A DNA stretch of 32,270 bases from Oscillospiraceae bacterium (GTDB lineage: Bacteria; Bacillota; Clostridia; Oscillospirales; Oscillospiraceae). The notes below the pieces were generated by a model. The model had not been told where the DNA came from. It ran no database searches and saw nothing but the letters and a program-made list of their open reading frames with translations. Each line of letters begins with the position of its first letter. The stretch's first letter is position 1. The stretch lies in the NCBI GenBank assembly GCA_017466215.1, contig JAFTUO010000072.1:1-32270 (forward strand), in the 5' to 3' direction. Positions 8,834 through 14,371 of this stretch are shown here, in pieces. The translations under genes and the position numbers were made by a program.

Positions 8834-10108
8834 TTATCTTTGATATTCAAATTCGAAGTCGTAAATGTCCACGGTGTCGCCGTCCTGGATGCCCATTTCC
8901 TCCAGACGGACGAAAAGTCCGCACTTTCTCAGCTGCAGATCGAAATAATTCCGGGACTCGTAATCGTCGAAATTGATATTTTCGATGAGCCGCTCCAGAT
9001 ACCGGCCGGTGATCAGCCAGGTGCTGCCGTAGTGCTCGATCTCGAATTCGTTGGGGTCGCTGGGGGCTTCTACGATCTCCACATATTCCGGCTCGTAAAT
9101 GGTAACCGGGGGCAGAGTGCGCAGCTTTTCCGCCACCACGCGCATCAGCGTTTTTGTGCCCTGGGTCGTGCCGGCGCTGATCTCGTACAGCGCGCAGCCG
9201 GCGGCCTCTACGTGCTCGCGCAGGCGCTCCAAATTGTCGGATTCCGGCATCAGCAGATCTACCTTGTTGGCGGCTACGATCATCGGGCGGTTGGAAAGAT
9301 CCACGCTGTAATTCTGCAGCTCCGCGCAGATGGCGTCGAAATCCTCCACGGGGTCGCGGCCTTCGCTGCCGGAAACGTCGATGACGTGGACCAGCAGGCG
9401 GCAGCGATCAATGTGCCGCAGGAAATCGTGGCCCAGGCCTGCGCCGTCAGCAGCGCCCTCGATAATGCCGGGAATGTCCGCCATAACGAAGGAAACGCCC
9501 TCATCCACGTAAATGACGCCCAGATTGGGGAACAGAGTCGTAAAATGGTAGTTGGCGATCTTGGGACGGGCGTTGGAAGTAACGCTTAAAAGGGTAGACT
9601 TGCCCACGTTGGGGAAGCCCACCAGACCCACATCGGCCAGCAGCTTCAGCTCCAGAATGATGTCCCGCTCCTCGCCCTTCAGGCCGGCCTTTGCAAACCG
9701 GGGGACTTGCCGGGTGGGAGTGGCGTAGTGGGCATTGCCCCAGCCGCCGCGGCCGCCCTTGGCGATGATGTGATCCTCGCCGGTGGACATATCCACGATG
9801 ATCTGGTTGGTTTCCGCGTCCCGGACCACGGTGCCTCTGGGCACCTGGATGATCAGCGGCTCGCCACGCTTGCCGCTCATTTTGCGGCCCATACCGTTGA
9901 TGCCGGCTTCTGCGGCGTATTTGCGCTTATAGCGGAAATCCAACAGGGTAGAGAGGTTAGCGTTGACCCGCAGGAGCACGCTGCCGCCCTGACCACCGTC
10001 GCCGCCGTCCGGGCCGCCGGATGCCACGTATTTTTCCCGGTGGAAGGCTACCGCACCGTCACCGCCGCGGCCGCCGACTACCGTAATTCGCACTTTATCT
10101 ACAAACAT
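8834..10108 (-). CDS. obg: GTPase Obg (ribosome assembly)
   Basis: A 424-residue essential GTPase acting in large-subunit maturation and stress control, cytoplasmic and ribosome-associated. The glycine-rich Obg fold covers about 1-158 (repeated GG motifs such as GGRGGDGAV and GGDGGQGGS). The G domain has G1 GFPNVGKS (164-171), switch/G2 region around FTTLFP, G3 DIPG (211-214) and G4 NKVD (281-284). A C-terminal OCT domain (about 345-424) is present, as usual in Firmicutes Obg of this length. Start ATG 10108 has AAGGAGG eight bases upstream. It closes the rplU-prp-rpmA cluster, but a terminator-like hairpin separates it from rpmA, so its level may be set apart from the ribosomal proteins. Confidence 0.97.
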   Translation of the reverse strand: MFVDKVRITVVGGRGGDGAVAFHREKYVASGGPDGGDGGQGGSVLLRVNANLSTLLDFRYKRKYAAEAGINGMGRKMSGKRGEPLIIQVPRGTVVRDAETNQIIVDMSTGEDHIIAKGGRGGWGNAHYATPTRQVPRFAKAGLKGEERDIILELKLLADVGLVGFPNVGKSTLLSVTSNARPKIANYHFTTLFPNLGVIYVDEGVSFVMADIPGIIEGAADGAGLGHDFLRHIDRCRLLVHVIDVSGSEGRDPVEDFDAICAELQNYSVDLSNRPMIVAANKVDLLMPESDNLERLREHVEAAGCALYEISAGTTQGTKTLMRVVAEKLRTLPPVTIYEPEYVEIVEAPSDPNEFEIEHYGSTWLITGRYLERLIENINFDDYESRNYFDLQLRKCGLFVRLEEMGIQDGDTVDIYDFEFEYQR

Positions 10109-10146
10109 AGAGTATCCTCCTTATTGACAAGGAATTGCTCAGACTA

Positions 10147-10185
10147 GAAAAAGAAAGGCTGTCGCAAGCTTAGTTTGCAACAGCC
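10147..10185 (-). terminator. Terminator or attenuator between rpmA and obg
   Basis: Minus strand: 11-bp stem with one G-U pair (10175-10185 with 10157-10167, 7-base loop) followed by TTTCTTTTT. It lies 20 bases after the rpmA stop. No clear promoter is visible between it and obg, so read-through is needed for obg unless a weak promoter exists. Confidence 0.75.
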
Positions 10186-10205
10186 CTTCGTTTCTCATAC
10201 GCTTT

Positions 10206-10487
10206 TTACTGCTCGGCGTACACGGAGCACTGCCGGCGGTCCTTACCCTTGCGCTCAAATCTGACGGTGCCGTCAACCAGAGCAAACAGGGTGTCATCCT
10301 TGCCGATGCCCACATTGACACCGGGATGGATGTGAGTGCCTCTCTGGCGAACCAAAATGTTGCCAGCCAGAACAAACTGACCGTCTGCGCGCTTGACGCC
10401 CAGACGCTTGGCCTCGGAATCACGGCCGTTCTTGGTGGAACCGCCGCCCTTGTGGTGAGCGAAGAACTGAATACCAATCTTCAGCAT
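10206..10487 (-). CDS. rpmA: 50S ribosomal protein L27 with cleavable N-terminus
   Basis: A 93-residue L27, a large-subunit protein reaching the peptidyl transferase centre. It starts [18 protein letters not shown]: the leader ending in FF before Ala is the Firmicutes-type N-terminal extension, removed by Prp between residues 9 and 10 to expose the mature end. The [12 protein letters not shown] and [16 protein letters not shown] blocks are typical. I place the start at ATG 10487 because GGAGGTG lies eight bases upstream, inside the end of prp; an ATG eight codons further upstream would add residues foreign to L27. It lies four bases after prp, so the substrate and its protease are translated from one message. 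Confidence 0.97.
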   Translation of the reverse strand: MLKIGIQFFAHHKGGGSTKNGRDSEAKRLGVKRADGQFVLAGNILVRQRGTHIHPGVNVGIGKDDTLFALVDGTVRFERKGKDRRQCSVYAEQ

Positions 10488-10491
10488 AGTG

Positions 10492-10815
10492 TTACACCTC
10501 CAAAACTTCAATATAATCAGAATAATCGTCCCGCATACTGCAAAGTGTCAGCATCATTCCGGCAAGTACTGCCTGAATTGCATCCTCTTCATCGCAGGAT
10601 GTGGGCAGGGTCAGGGTGATGCGTGCATCCTCTTCCTTGACCCGAACCTTGGCATTTGCGCCACACACTTCATTGATGGTGGCCTCAGCCATGGTAACAA
10701 CAGCGGAGATGGCGGCGCAGACGATGTCGCTGCCAGCTTCAGCATAACCGCTGTGTCCGGAGACGGAGAATCCTGTGATTCTGTCGCCATCCATAAAAAA
10801 CTCGCATCTTGTCAT
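10492..10815 (-). CDS. prp: Ribosomal-processing cysteine protease Prp
   Basis: A 107-residue YsxB/Prp family protein, which trims the N-terminal extension of L27. The catalytic pair is visible in [19 protein letters not shown]21 in the GHSGYA motif and C33 in the SDIVCAAIS motif, spaced as in the family. Length is typical (about 105-110). It is in the classic position between rplU and rpmA. Only three bases separate it from the rplU stop and no Shine-Dalgarno is apparent before ATG 10815, which suggests that it is translated by coupling from rplU and at a lower level than the ribosomal proteins. Confidence 0.95.
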   Translation of the reverse strand: MTRCEFFMDGDRITGFSVSGHSGYAEAGSDIVCAAISAVVTMAEATINEVCGANAKVRVKEEDARITLTLPTSCDEEDAIQAVLAGMMLTLCSMRDDYSDYIEVLEV

Positions 10816-10818
10816 AAA

Positions 10819-11130
10819 TTACAGTGCGATCTTGGTGATTTCCACCTTGGTGTAGGGCTGACGATGACCGATCTTCTTCTTCTCGCCCTTCTTAGCCTTG
10901 TAGCGCAGAACGTGGATCTTCTTGCCCTTGCCGTTCTTAACTACGGTAGCCTCAACGCAAGCGCCCTCAACAGTGGGGGTGCCGACCTTGGTGTTCTCAC
11001 CGTCCAGGACGGCCAGAACCTGCTCGAACTTTACGGTGGACTCAGCCTCAGCGTTCAGCTTTTCGATGTAGAGGATATCACCCTCAGCAACGGTGTACTG
11101 CTTGCCACCAGTAACGATAACTGCCTTCAT
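10819..11130 (-). CDS. rplU: 50S ribosomal protein L21
   Basis: A 103-residue L21, a 23S rRNA-binding protein of the large subunit. It starts [18 protein letters not shown] and ends with [13 protein letters not shown], both diagnostic. ATG 11130 is preferred to an upstream in-frame GTG at 11142 because the resulting length is standard and AGTAGGTG lies about nine bases ahead. It is first in the cluster and is preceded by a structured leader and a consensus promoter, consistent with autogenous control. Confidence 0.97.
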   Translation of the reverse strand: MKAVIVTGGKQYTVAEGDILYIEKLNAEAESTVKFEQVLAVLDGENTKVGTPTVEGACVEATVVKNGKGKKIHVLRYKAKKGEKKKIGHRQPYTKVEITKIAL

Positions 11131-11219
11131 TTTTGTTTTCACCTACTTTATTTTGTGTAGTCTCGCTCTAAAGGCGGGTGCATTTGGGCGCACCAACTTA
11201 AGCCTCTTCAATGCGGCTT
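11131..11219 (-). promoter_or_regulatory. Structured L21 leader (probable ribosomal protein autoregulatory element)
   Basis: Between the promoter and rplU the minus-strand leader contains two small hairpins: AAGCC/GGCTT (11215-11219 with 11200-11204) and GGTGC/GCACC (11190-11194 with 11177-11181), then an unpaired A-rich stretch to the start. Size and hairpin order resemble the L21 leader of low-GC Firmicutes. Assignment was by eye; a covariance-model scan against the L21 leader family would settle it. Confidence 0.55.
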
Positions 11220-11223
11220 GTCC

Positions 11224-11252
11224 ATTTTAGCACCGGAAATGGGAAAAGTCAA
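11224..11252 (-). promoter_or_regulatory. Promoter of the rplU-prp-rpmA cluster
   Basis: Minus strand: TTGACT (11247-11252), 17-base spacer, TAAAAT (11224-11229). Confidence 0.85.
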
Positions 11253-11329
11253 GGACTTTTTCGCATTTTTTTGGTGATTTTTCGCGGTTTTGCCGGGAAG
11301 ATAATTTTATAAAAAAAGACAAAAAGTGT

Positions 11330-11358
11330 TTGACAAAAGGTTGCTGCTGGGTTATAAT
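11330..11358 (+). promoter_or_regulatory. Promoter of tRNA-Val
   Basis: TTGACA (11330-11335), 17-base spacer, TATAAT (11353-11358): perfect consensus, 13 bases before the mature tRNA. Confidence 0.93.
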
Positions 11359-11371
11359 CCGTTATGCGCCT

Positions 11372-11448
11372 GGACGATTAGCTCAGCTGGCTAGAGCATC
11401 CGCTTGACGTGCGGAAGGTCATAGGTTCGAGTCCTATATCGTCCACCA
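11372..11448 (+). tRNA. tRNA-Val (anticodon GAC)
   Basis: A 77-base cloverleaf: acceptor stem GGACGAT/ATCGTCC, D-arm GCTCAGCTGGCTAGAGC, anticodon loop TTGACGT within CCGC/GCGG giving GAC (Val), T-arm with TTCGAGT, discriminator A and encoded CCA (11446-11448). Pieces of its 3' half recur several times in the following 1.6 kb, which marks it as the likely anchor of an insertion hotspot. Confidence 0.96.
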
Positions 11449-11450
11449 AA

Positions 11451-11487
11451 AATCCTGAATGCGAGAGCGTTCAGGATTTTTACTTTT
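11451..11487 (+). terminator. Terminator of tRNA-Val
   Basis: Twelve-bp stem with one G-U (11451-11462 with 11467-11478, loop GAGA), then a T-rich run, directly after the CCA. Confidence 0.88.
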
Positions 11488-11492
11488 TACCT

Positions 11493-11590
11493 CTTCACTC
11501 TTCACTTTTCACTAAAAACGCATTCCGGATTTTTGGAAGTAATAAGTAATAGTGAATAGTGAAAAAGTATTTTGCAAGGCATTGCCTTGC
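11493..11590. repeat. Imperfect inverted repeat of TTCACT units ahead of the four-helix-bundle gene
   Basis: Three TTCACT-like units at 11493-11514 face AGTGAA units at 11550-11568, and a separate GCAAGGC/GCCTTGC hairpin lies at 11574-11590. The sequence is AT-rich and unlike the flanking core genes. It probably belongs to the mobile unit carrying the next gene. Confidence 0.6.
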
Positions 11591-11615
11591 ACTTTTTACT
11601 TTATGACAGTATAAT
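11587..11615 (+). promoter_or_regulatory. Promoter of the four-helix-bundle gene
   Basis: TTGCAC (11587-11592, overlapping a hairpin arm), 17-base spacer, TATAAT (11610-11615). Confidence 0.7.
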
Positions 11616-11635
11616 AATCGAAAGGGGTGAAAGTG

Positions 11636-12001
11636 ATGAAAGAAAGTCCTTTAATGATAAAGTCAAAAACCTTTGCTCTTGATGTAATCAAAGTTTGTAA
11701 AGAATTAAGATCAGTAAAGTGTGAAAGTGCCCTTATCAATCAATTCTTGCGTTCGGGAACAAGTATTGGTGCGAATATCCGTGAGGCATTTTATGCTCAC
11801 GGCCCGGCCGATTTCATAGCAAAGCTGCAAATTGCTCTTAAAGAATGTTCTGAAAGTGAGTACTGGATAGAACTGCTTTTGGAAAGTGGATATTATAACG
11901 ATAAGTCGCTATTAGAGCAATGCACTGAGGTTAAGCGAATTCTGATTTCTTCCATCAATACCGTAAAAGCGAAGCAGAATAACGGAGCAAAAGAACAATA
12001 A
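11636..12001 (+). CDS. Four-helix-bundle protein (S23 / 23S rRNA intervening-sequence family)
   Basis: A 121-residue helical protein of the TIGR02436/S23 family, first known from ORFs inside 23S rRNA intervening sequences and related in fold to Avd proteins of diversity-generating retroelements. Family hallmarks are present: an N-terminal KTFALDVIKVCKEL helix, the QFLRSGTSIGANIREAF block and the ALKECSESEYWIELLLESGY block. Function in the family is not established; nucleic acid binding is suspected. ATG 11636 is chosen over GTG 11627 because AAGGGG (11622-11627) is correctly spaced to it. Base composition is clearly lower in GC than the core genes, the gene is placed right after tRNA-Val, and repeats flank it, all pointing to horizontal arrival. 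Confidence 0.88.
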   Translation: MKESPLMIKSKTFALDVIKVCKELRSVKCESALINQFLRSGTSIGANIREAFYAHGPADFIAKLQIALKECSESEYWIELLLESGYYNDKSLLEQCTEVKRILISSINTVKAKQNNGAKEQ

Positions 12002-12092
12002 CGGTACCTTATAAATGAAGAATGTACTGTTATTTGATTGCAAAAACCGTTGATATTACTAGGTTTTTCCCCAAGTCCTATAAGAATACGCG

Positions 12093-12140
12093 TACCAAAT
12101 AAAAAAGACCATCCAATCGGATGGTCTTTTTTATTTGGTA
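12093..12140. terminator. Strong bidirectional terminator with 22-bp stem
   Basis: Bases 12093-12114 pair perfectly with 12119-12140 (loop AATC), with A runs on one side and T runs on the other in both orientations. Read on the minus strand it directly follows a fragment of the tRNA-Val T-arm (12150-12164), so it may be a tRNA terminator moved together with that fragment. Confidence 0.85.
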
Positions 12141-12149
12141 TGGTATTCA

Positions 12150-12164
12150 GATATAGGACTCGAA
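12150..12164 (-). repeat. Inverted fragment of tRNA-Val T-arm
   Basis: The 15 bases read TTCGAGTCCTATATC on the minus strand, identical to bases 11426-11440 inside tRNA-Val. Confidence 0.75.
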
Positions 12165-12299
12165 GAGGGCGGCGGTCCGCAGACCGCAAAAAAGTGTCCG
12201 GGGGACACTTTTTTAGGCCGGGGAAGAGTCCTATTGCTATACAGGCGCAGCCGGAGGGCTGTGGATGCATAGCAATCTTGTGATTGCGCTGCCATTGGC

Positions 12300-12330
12300 A
12301 GGCAGAAAATGCAAATCGAGTCCTATATCG
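12300..12330 (+). repeat. 31-bp direct repeat carrying a tRNA-Val 3' fragment, copy 1
   Basis: Identical over 31 bases to 12997-13027. The second half (from 12316) equals the tRNA-Val 3' half; at this copy identity with the tRNA continues to 12333 (18 bases, through the acceptor strand ATCGTCC). It then runs into GGACGAT, the same seven bases as the tRNA 5' end, forming a 20-bp palindrome. Confidence 0.88.
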
Positions 12331-12346
12331 TCCGGACGATATATCA

Positions 12347-12375
12347 TTGAAAAACAAGCTGTATTATGATATACT
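12347..12375 (+). promoter_or_regulatory. Promoter of the orphan gene at 12395
   Basis: TTGAAA (12347-12352), 17-base spacer, TATACT (12370-12375). It starts four bases after the tRNA-end palindrome, so the gene comes with its own promoter. Confidence 0.72.
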
Positions 12376-12394
12376 TCCCCTAAGAGGTGATTGA

Positions 12395-12811
12395 ATGGCA
12401 AAAGGCAACGTATATATGTCGAGCTATCCCGATAATCCGCCAGACTGGTATTGGGTCAGCGGTTTGCACGATGCTTGCATTGTTGGTGTTGAAACATTTG
12501 AATTTCCGTTCGACTATAATATGTCCATTAAAGAAAAGGATAAATATAATCGCAATCTTATGACCTTGAGAATCAATGCAAAAGGTGCGATATATGACAA
12601 TAAGGTCAAAGAAATCCGCCTGTTTAATTATGAAGTTTTAACTGAGGATATTTCTTTGAAAGGCAGAAAAGAAGTGTGGTGGCTAGCAGATAGACTTGTT
12701 GATCATATTGACTATTATACCTTGGAAATAGATTTGCAGGATTTTGATGCTGATCCTGAAGATTGTACATTCAAAATAAAATTTGAACGAGCAGAGGTGG
12801 ACAGGAAATAG
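12395..12811 (+). CDS. Hypothetical protein, AT-rich, unknown family
   Basis: A 138-residue soluble protein that I do not recognise. It is rich in aromatic and acidic residues (DWYWVSGLHDACIVGVETF near the start, then EVWWLADRLVDHIDYYTLEI at about 94-113) and looks mainly beta with no signal peptide, membrane segment or Cys motif. The GLHDA start after a Trp-rich lead resembles small beta proteins seen in accessory loci, but no function should be assigned. ATG 12395 has AAGAGGTG (12382-12389) five bases ahead. Promoter at 12347-12375 and terminator at 12873-12896 make it a self-contained cassette. Composition is clearly lower in GC than the core genes, so transfer is likely. Confidence 0.75.
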   Translation: MAKGNVYMSSYPDNPPDWYWVSGLHDACIVGVETFEFPFDYNMSIKEKDKYNRNLMTLRINAKGAIYDNKVKEIRLFNYEVLTEDISLKGRKEVWWLADRLVDHIDYYTLEIDLQDFDADPEDCTFKIKFERAEVDRK

Positions 12812-12872
12812 AGAAACTTTTAGCCTTTCTTACCCCCATTTACACACCTTTTAGTCGTTCCTTCGCATAAAG

Positions 12873-12904
12873 AAACCACACCGTTCGGTGTGGTTTTTCT
12901 TTTT
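12873..12904 (+). terminator. Terminator of the orphan gene
   Basis: Ten-bp stem AAACCACACC/GGTGTGGTTT (12873-12882 with 12887-12896, loop GTTC) followed by TTCTTTTT. On the minus strand it sits just beyond a degraded tRNA 3' end (12904-12926). Confidence 0.88.
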
Positions 12905-12926
12905 GGTGGCCTGGGACTCGAACCCA
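12904..12926 (-). pseudogene. Remnant of a tRNA 3' end
   Basis: On the minus strand this reads a T-loop GGGTTCGAGTCCCA, then GGCCACCA, i.e. T-arm, short acceptor strand and CCA, followed by a terminator. No D-arm, anticodon arm or 5' acceptor strand precedes it, so it is a fragment and not a functional tRNA. The acceptor bases differ from tRNA-Val, so it derives from another tRNA. Confidence 0.6.
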
Positions 12927-12982
12927 TCTAAATGCGGCGCGGATGAGCGCCGCCGGCGAGGGCTGGACCGAGCCGAACCTTT

Positions 12983-13007
12983 ATTTTCTGCCTGAAAGGC
13001 AGAAAAT
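12983..13007. repeat. 10-bp hairpin overlapping direct repeat copy 2
   Basis: ATTTTCTGCC (12983-12992) pairs with GGCAGAAAAT (12998-13007), loop TGAAA. The right arm is the first part of the 31-bp direct repeat, so the repeat's edge is also a hairpin arm here but not in copy 1. Confidence 0.7.
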
Positions 13008-13027
13008 GCAAATCGAGTCCTATATCG
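12997..13027 (+). repeat. 31-bp direct repeat carrying a tRNA-Val 3' fragment, copy 2
   Basis: Identical to 12300-12330; tRNA-Val identity covers 13013-13027 and then stops. Sequence just before both copies also shares a GC-rich block (GCGC..GCCGG.GAGGGCTG at about 12246-12262 and 12948-12966), so the repeated unit is longer than the exact 31 bases. Confidence 0.88.
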
Positions 13028-13064
13028 GGAGGGACTATCGTTTCTCAATGCATTGATATTTGCA

Positions 13065-13808
13065 TTAAGAACCCTTTTTTGTTTTCAGCAATAGAAAATC
13101 TGGTTTATGTAGCAGATCTTGATATTCTGGATGCGTTTCAAGCAATTCCTCTGTTGGCAAAGGTTCAATCATTTGCTCTATTGAAAAACCTGTTTCAATC
13201 AATGTGGATATGATGTTAGAGAATGTTCTGTGATATACTTTTACATTATCGACAAACCAAGTTGCTTCTCGTTCTCCTTCAATGCCGTAATTGGAAAGAT
13301 TCAAATATTTCTTCTTTCCACTTTCATCCCGTGTCCATCTGTCACCGCTAGAGTGACAAGTTACGAACGGGTGCTCTTGAGAGAAAACAAATATGCCGTT
13401 TGCATCCAACAAGGAATATATGGCCTTTACCACACCTGCAAAGTCTTCAACATAATGAAACGCCAATGAACTGACAACAACATCAAAAGACTCATTGAGA
13501 TGTCTTATATCCTCCATAGGCATATTCATGTACGAGATTTTTGCGTCGCTGTTTTCTGCCTTAGCAATCTCTAACATTTTACTCGAAATATCAATGCCTA
13601 AGACTCTGGTTGCGCCCAGATCAACGAACATTTTGCAATGTTCTCCAAAGCCACAACCCAAGTCCAGAACTCTTTTTCCTTCAAGATCTGGTAACATAGA
13701 AAACAGTGCAGGAATTTCAAATAAATTATTGGCATTTACCTTGTTTTCCCTGATTTTCTTATAGCCATCGAAGAAAATCTCGTTGTCAAATATGTTCTGT
13801 TGTGCCAT
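13065..13808 (-). CDS. Class I SAM-dependent methyltransferase
   Basis: A 247-residue Rossmann-fold methyltransferase of the UbiE/BioC-like group. SAM-binding motif I is VLDLGCGFGEH (47-57), the acidic residue ending strand 2 is D73 in LGIDIS, motif II/III region is PMEDIRHLNESFDVVVSS, and the post-core region is FVFSQEHPF. The acceptor substrate cannot be read from sequence; stand-alone genes of this type often modify small molecules. ATG 13808 is preceded by GAGAGGA about eight bases upstream. The gene is clearly AT-richer than the core genes, points against its neighbours and lies at the far side of the tRNA-Val fragment cluster, consistent with recent acquisition. Confidence 0.88.
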   Translation of the reverse strand: MAQQNIFDNEIFFDGYKKIRENKVNANNLFEIPALFSMLPDLEGKRVLDLGCGFGEHCKMFVDLGATRVLGIDISSKMLEIAKAENSDAKISYMNMPMEDIRHLNESFDVVVSSLAFHYVEDFAGVVKAIYSLLDANGIFVFSQEHPFVTCHSSGDRWTRDESGKKKYLNLSNYGIEGEREATWFVDNVKVYHRTFSNIISTLIETGFSIEQMIEPLPTEELLETHPEYQDLLHKPDFLLLKTKKGS

Positions 13809-13844
13809 ATCGTTTTCCTCTCAAACTGGAATTGTCACAACAAA

Positions 13845-13873
13845 ATTATACTCCGCTTCCAAATGAAAATCAA
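13845..13873 (-). promoter_or_regulatory. Promoter of the methyltransferase gene
   Basis: Minus strand: TTGATT (13868-13873), 17-base spacer, TATAAT (13845-13850). Confidence 0.72.
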
Positions 13874-13895
13874 GGGCGGATGTGGGCATCCGCCC
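13874..13895. repeat. GGGCGGATG hairpin, dispersed-repeat type
   Basis: Nine-bp perfect stem GGGCGGATG/CATCCGCCC (13874-13882 with 13887-13895) flanked by CCTACG. It directly abuts the -35 of the methyltransferase promoter. From here to the T-box promoter at 14040 I see no gene. Confidence 0.65.
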
Positions 13896-14039
13896 CTACG
13901 ATCGCTTTTTTGGCGTAGTTCAAGACCCTCTCCCCGGGAGAAGGGAAAGGGATAGGCGATCTGGCTGTGTTTGTGCGTTTTGCTTCCCGAATAATGCAAA
14001 ATTTCACGGACATTTGTCGATATATCGGGGACATTCTTA

Positions 14040-14068
14040 TTGACTTTCCGCTTGAAAGATGGTATAGT
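14040..14068 (+). promoter_or_regulatory. Promoter of the T-box-controlled aryl acid operon
   Basis: TTGACT (14040-14045), 17-base spacer, TATAGT (14063-14068). Transcription would start near 14075, about 13 bases before the T-box stem I, giving a leader of about 300 bases to the first start codon. Confidence 0.85.
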
Positions 14069-14085
14069 TATCAATATTGTAAAAC

Positions 14086-14338
14086 GCGATGACGAAACCC
14101 AGTAAGCGCTACTGTTCCTCTTGCAGAGAGCTGCCGTTTGGTGCAAGGCAGCAGGGGAAAAGCGCCGAATTCCTTTCTGAGCGGCTCTGCTGAACATTTT
14201 AGTAGGCGGAGACGGGTGCGCCCGATACTGCGCTTACGGTCTGTTGGGATCGGATAAGGCCGCGGAAGCCGCGGTAAATTGAGGTGGTACCACGGGGTAA
14301 ACTCGTCCTCTGCTGGAAAGCAGAGGACTTTTTTGTTT
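14086..14338 (+). promoter_or_regulatory. T-box leader, specifier UUC (Phe), with terminator
   Basis: A tRNA-sensing transcription antitermination leader. Stem I begins with the GATGAC kink-turn element (14088-14093) and AGTA (14101-14104) of the specifier loop. The distal AGAGAGCTGCC...GGCAGC arm is at 14124-14152. On the return strand AGCGC CGAA precedes TTC at 14170-14172, the codon-like specifier. The T-box TGGTACCACG is at 14285-14294. The terminator is a perfect 10-bp stem GTCCTCTGCT/AGCAGAGGAC (14305-14314 with 14319-14328) and a T run. UUC is codon for Phe. The bulge reads UGGU, pairing with a tRNA ending A-CCA, as tRNA-Phe does. A one-base shift would read UCC (Ser), but bacterial tRNA-Ser ends G-CCA and would need UGGC. 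Uncharged tRNA-Phe should let transcription through. Confidence 0.92.
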
Positions 14339-14371
14339 TACCCCATATTACGTTTGAAAGGGCATAGAATT

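Larger units (their letters stand above)
12002..12394. other. Gene-free repeat patchwork downstream of the four-helix-bundle gene
   Basis: About 390 bases with no credible gene. In order it holds a 22-bp stem terminator (12093-12140), an inverted tRNA-Val fragment (12150-12164), a GCGGTC/GACCGC hairpin (12172-12187), a perfect 12-bp hairpin AAAAAAGTGTCC/GGACACTTTTTT (12188-12214), a GC-rich stretch (12240-12300), a direct tRNA-Val 3' fragment (12316-12333) and a 20-bp palindrome (12324-12343). Confidence 0.75.

Noticed and set aside
12904-12926. A functional tRNA on the minus strand.
   Set aside because: Only the T-arm, a short acceptor strand and CCA are present; the 5' half of the cloverleaf is absent.
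11400-13873. CRISPR array or integrative element with integrase.
   Set aside because: Repeats are few, irregularly spaced and tRNA-derived, and no recombinase, cas or phage gene is in the interval.
14171-14173. T-box specifier read as UCC (Ser).
   Set aside because: The bulge TGGT demands discriminator A, whereas bacterial tRNA-Ser carries G; the downstream genes have no link to serine.
13835-14197. A 120-codon minus-strand frame overlapping the T-box stem I and its promoter.
   Set aside because: It lies on the antisense of a conserved RNA element and has no family match or ribosome binding site.
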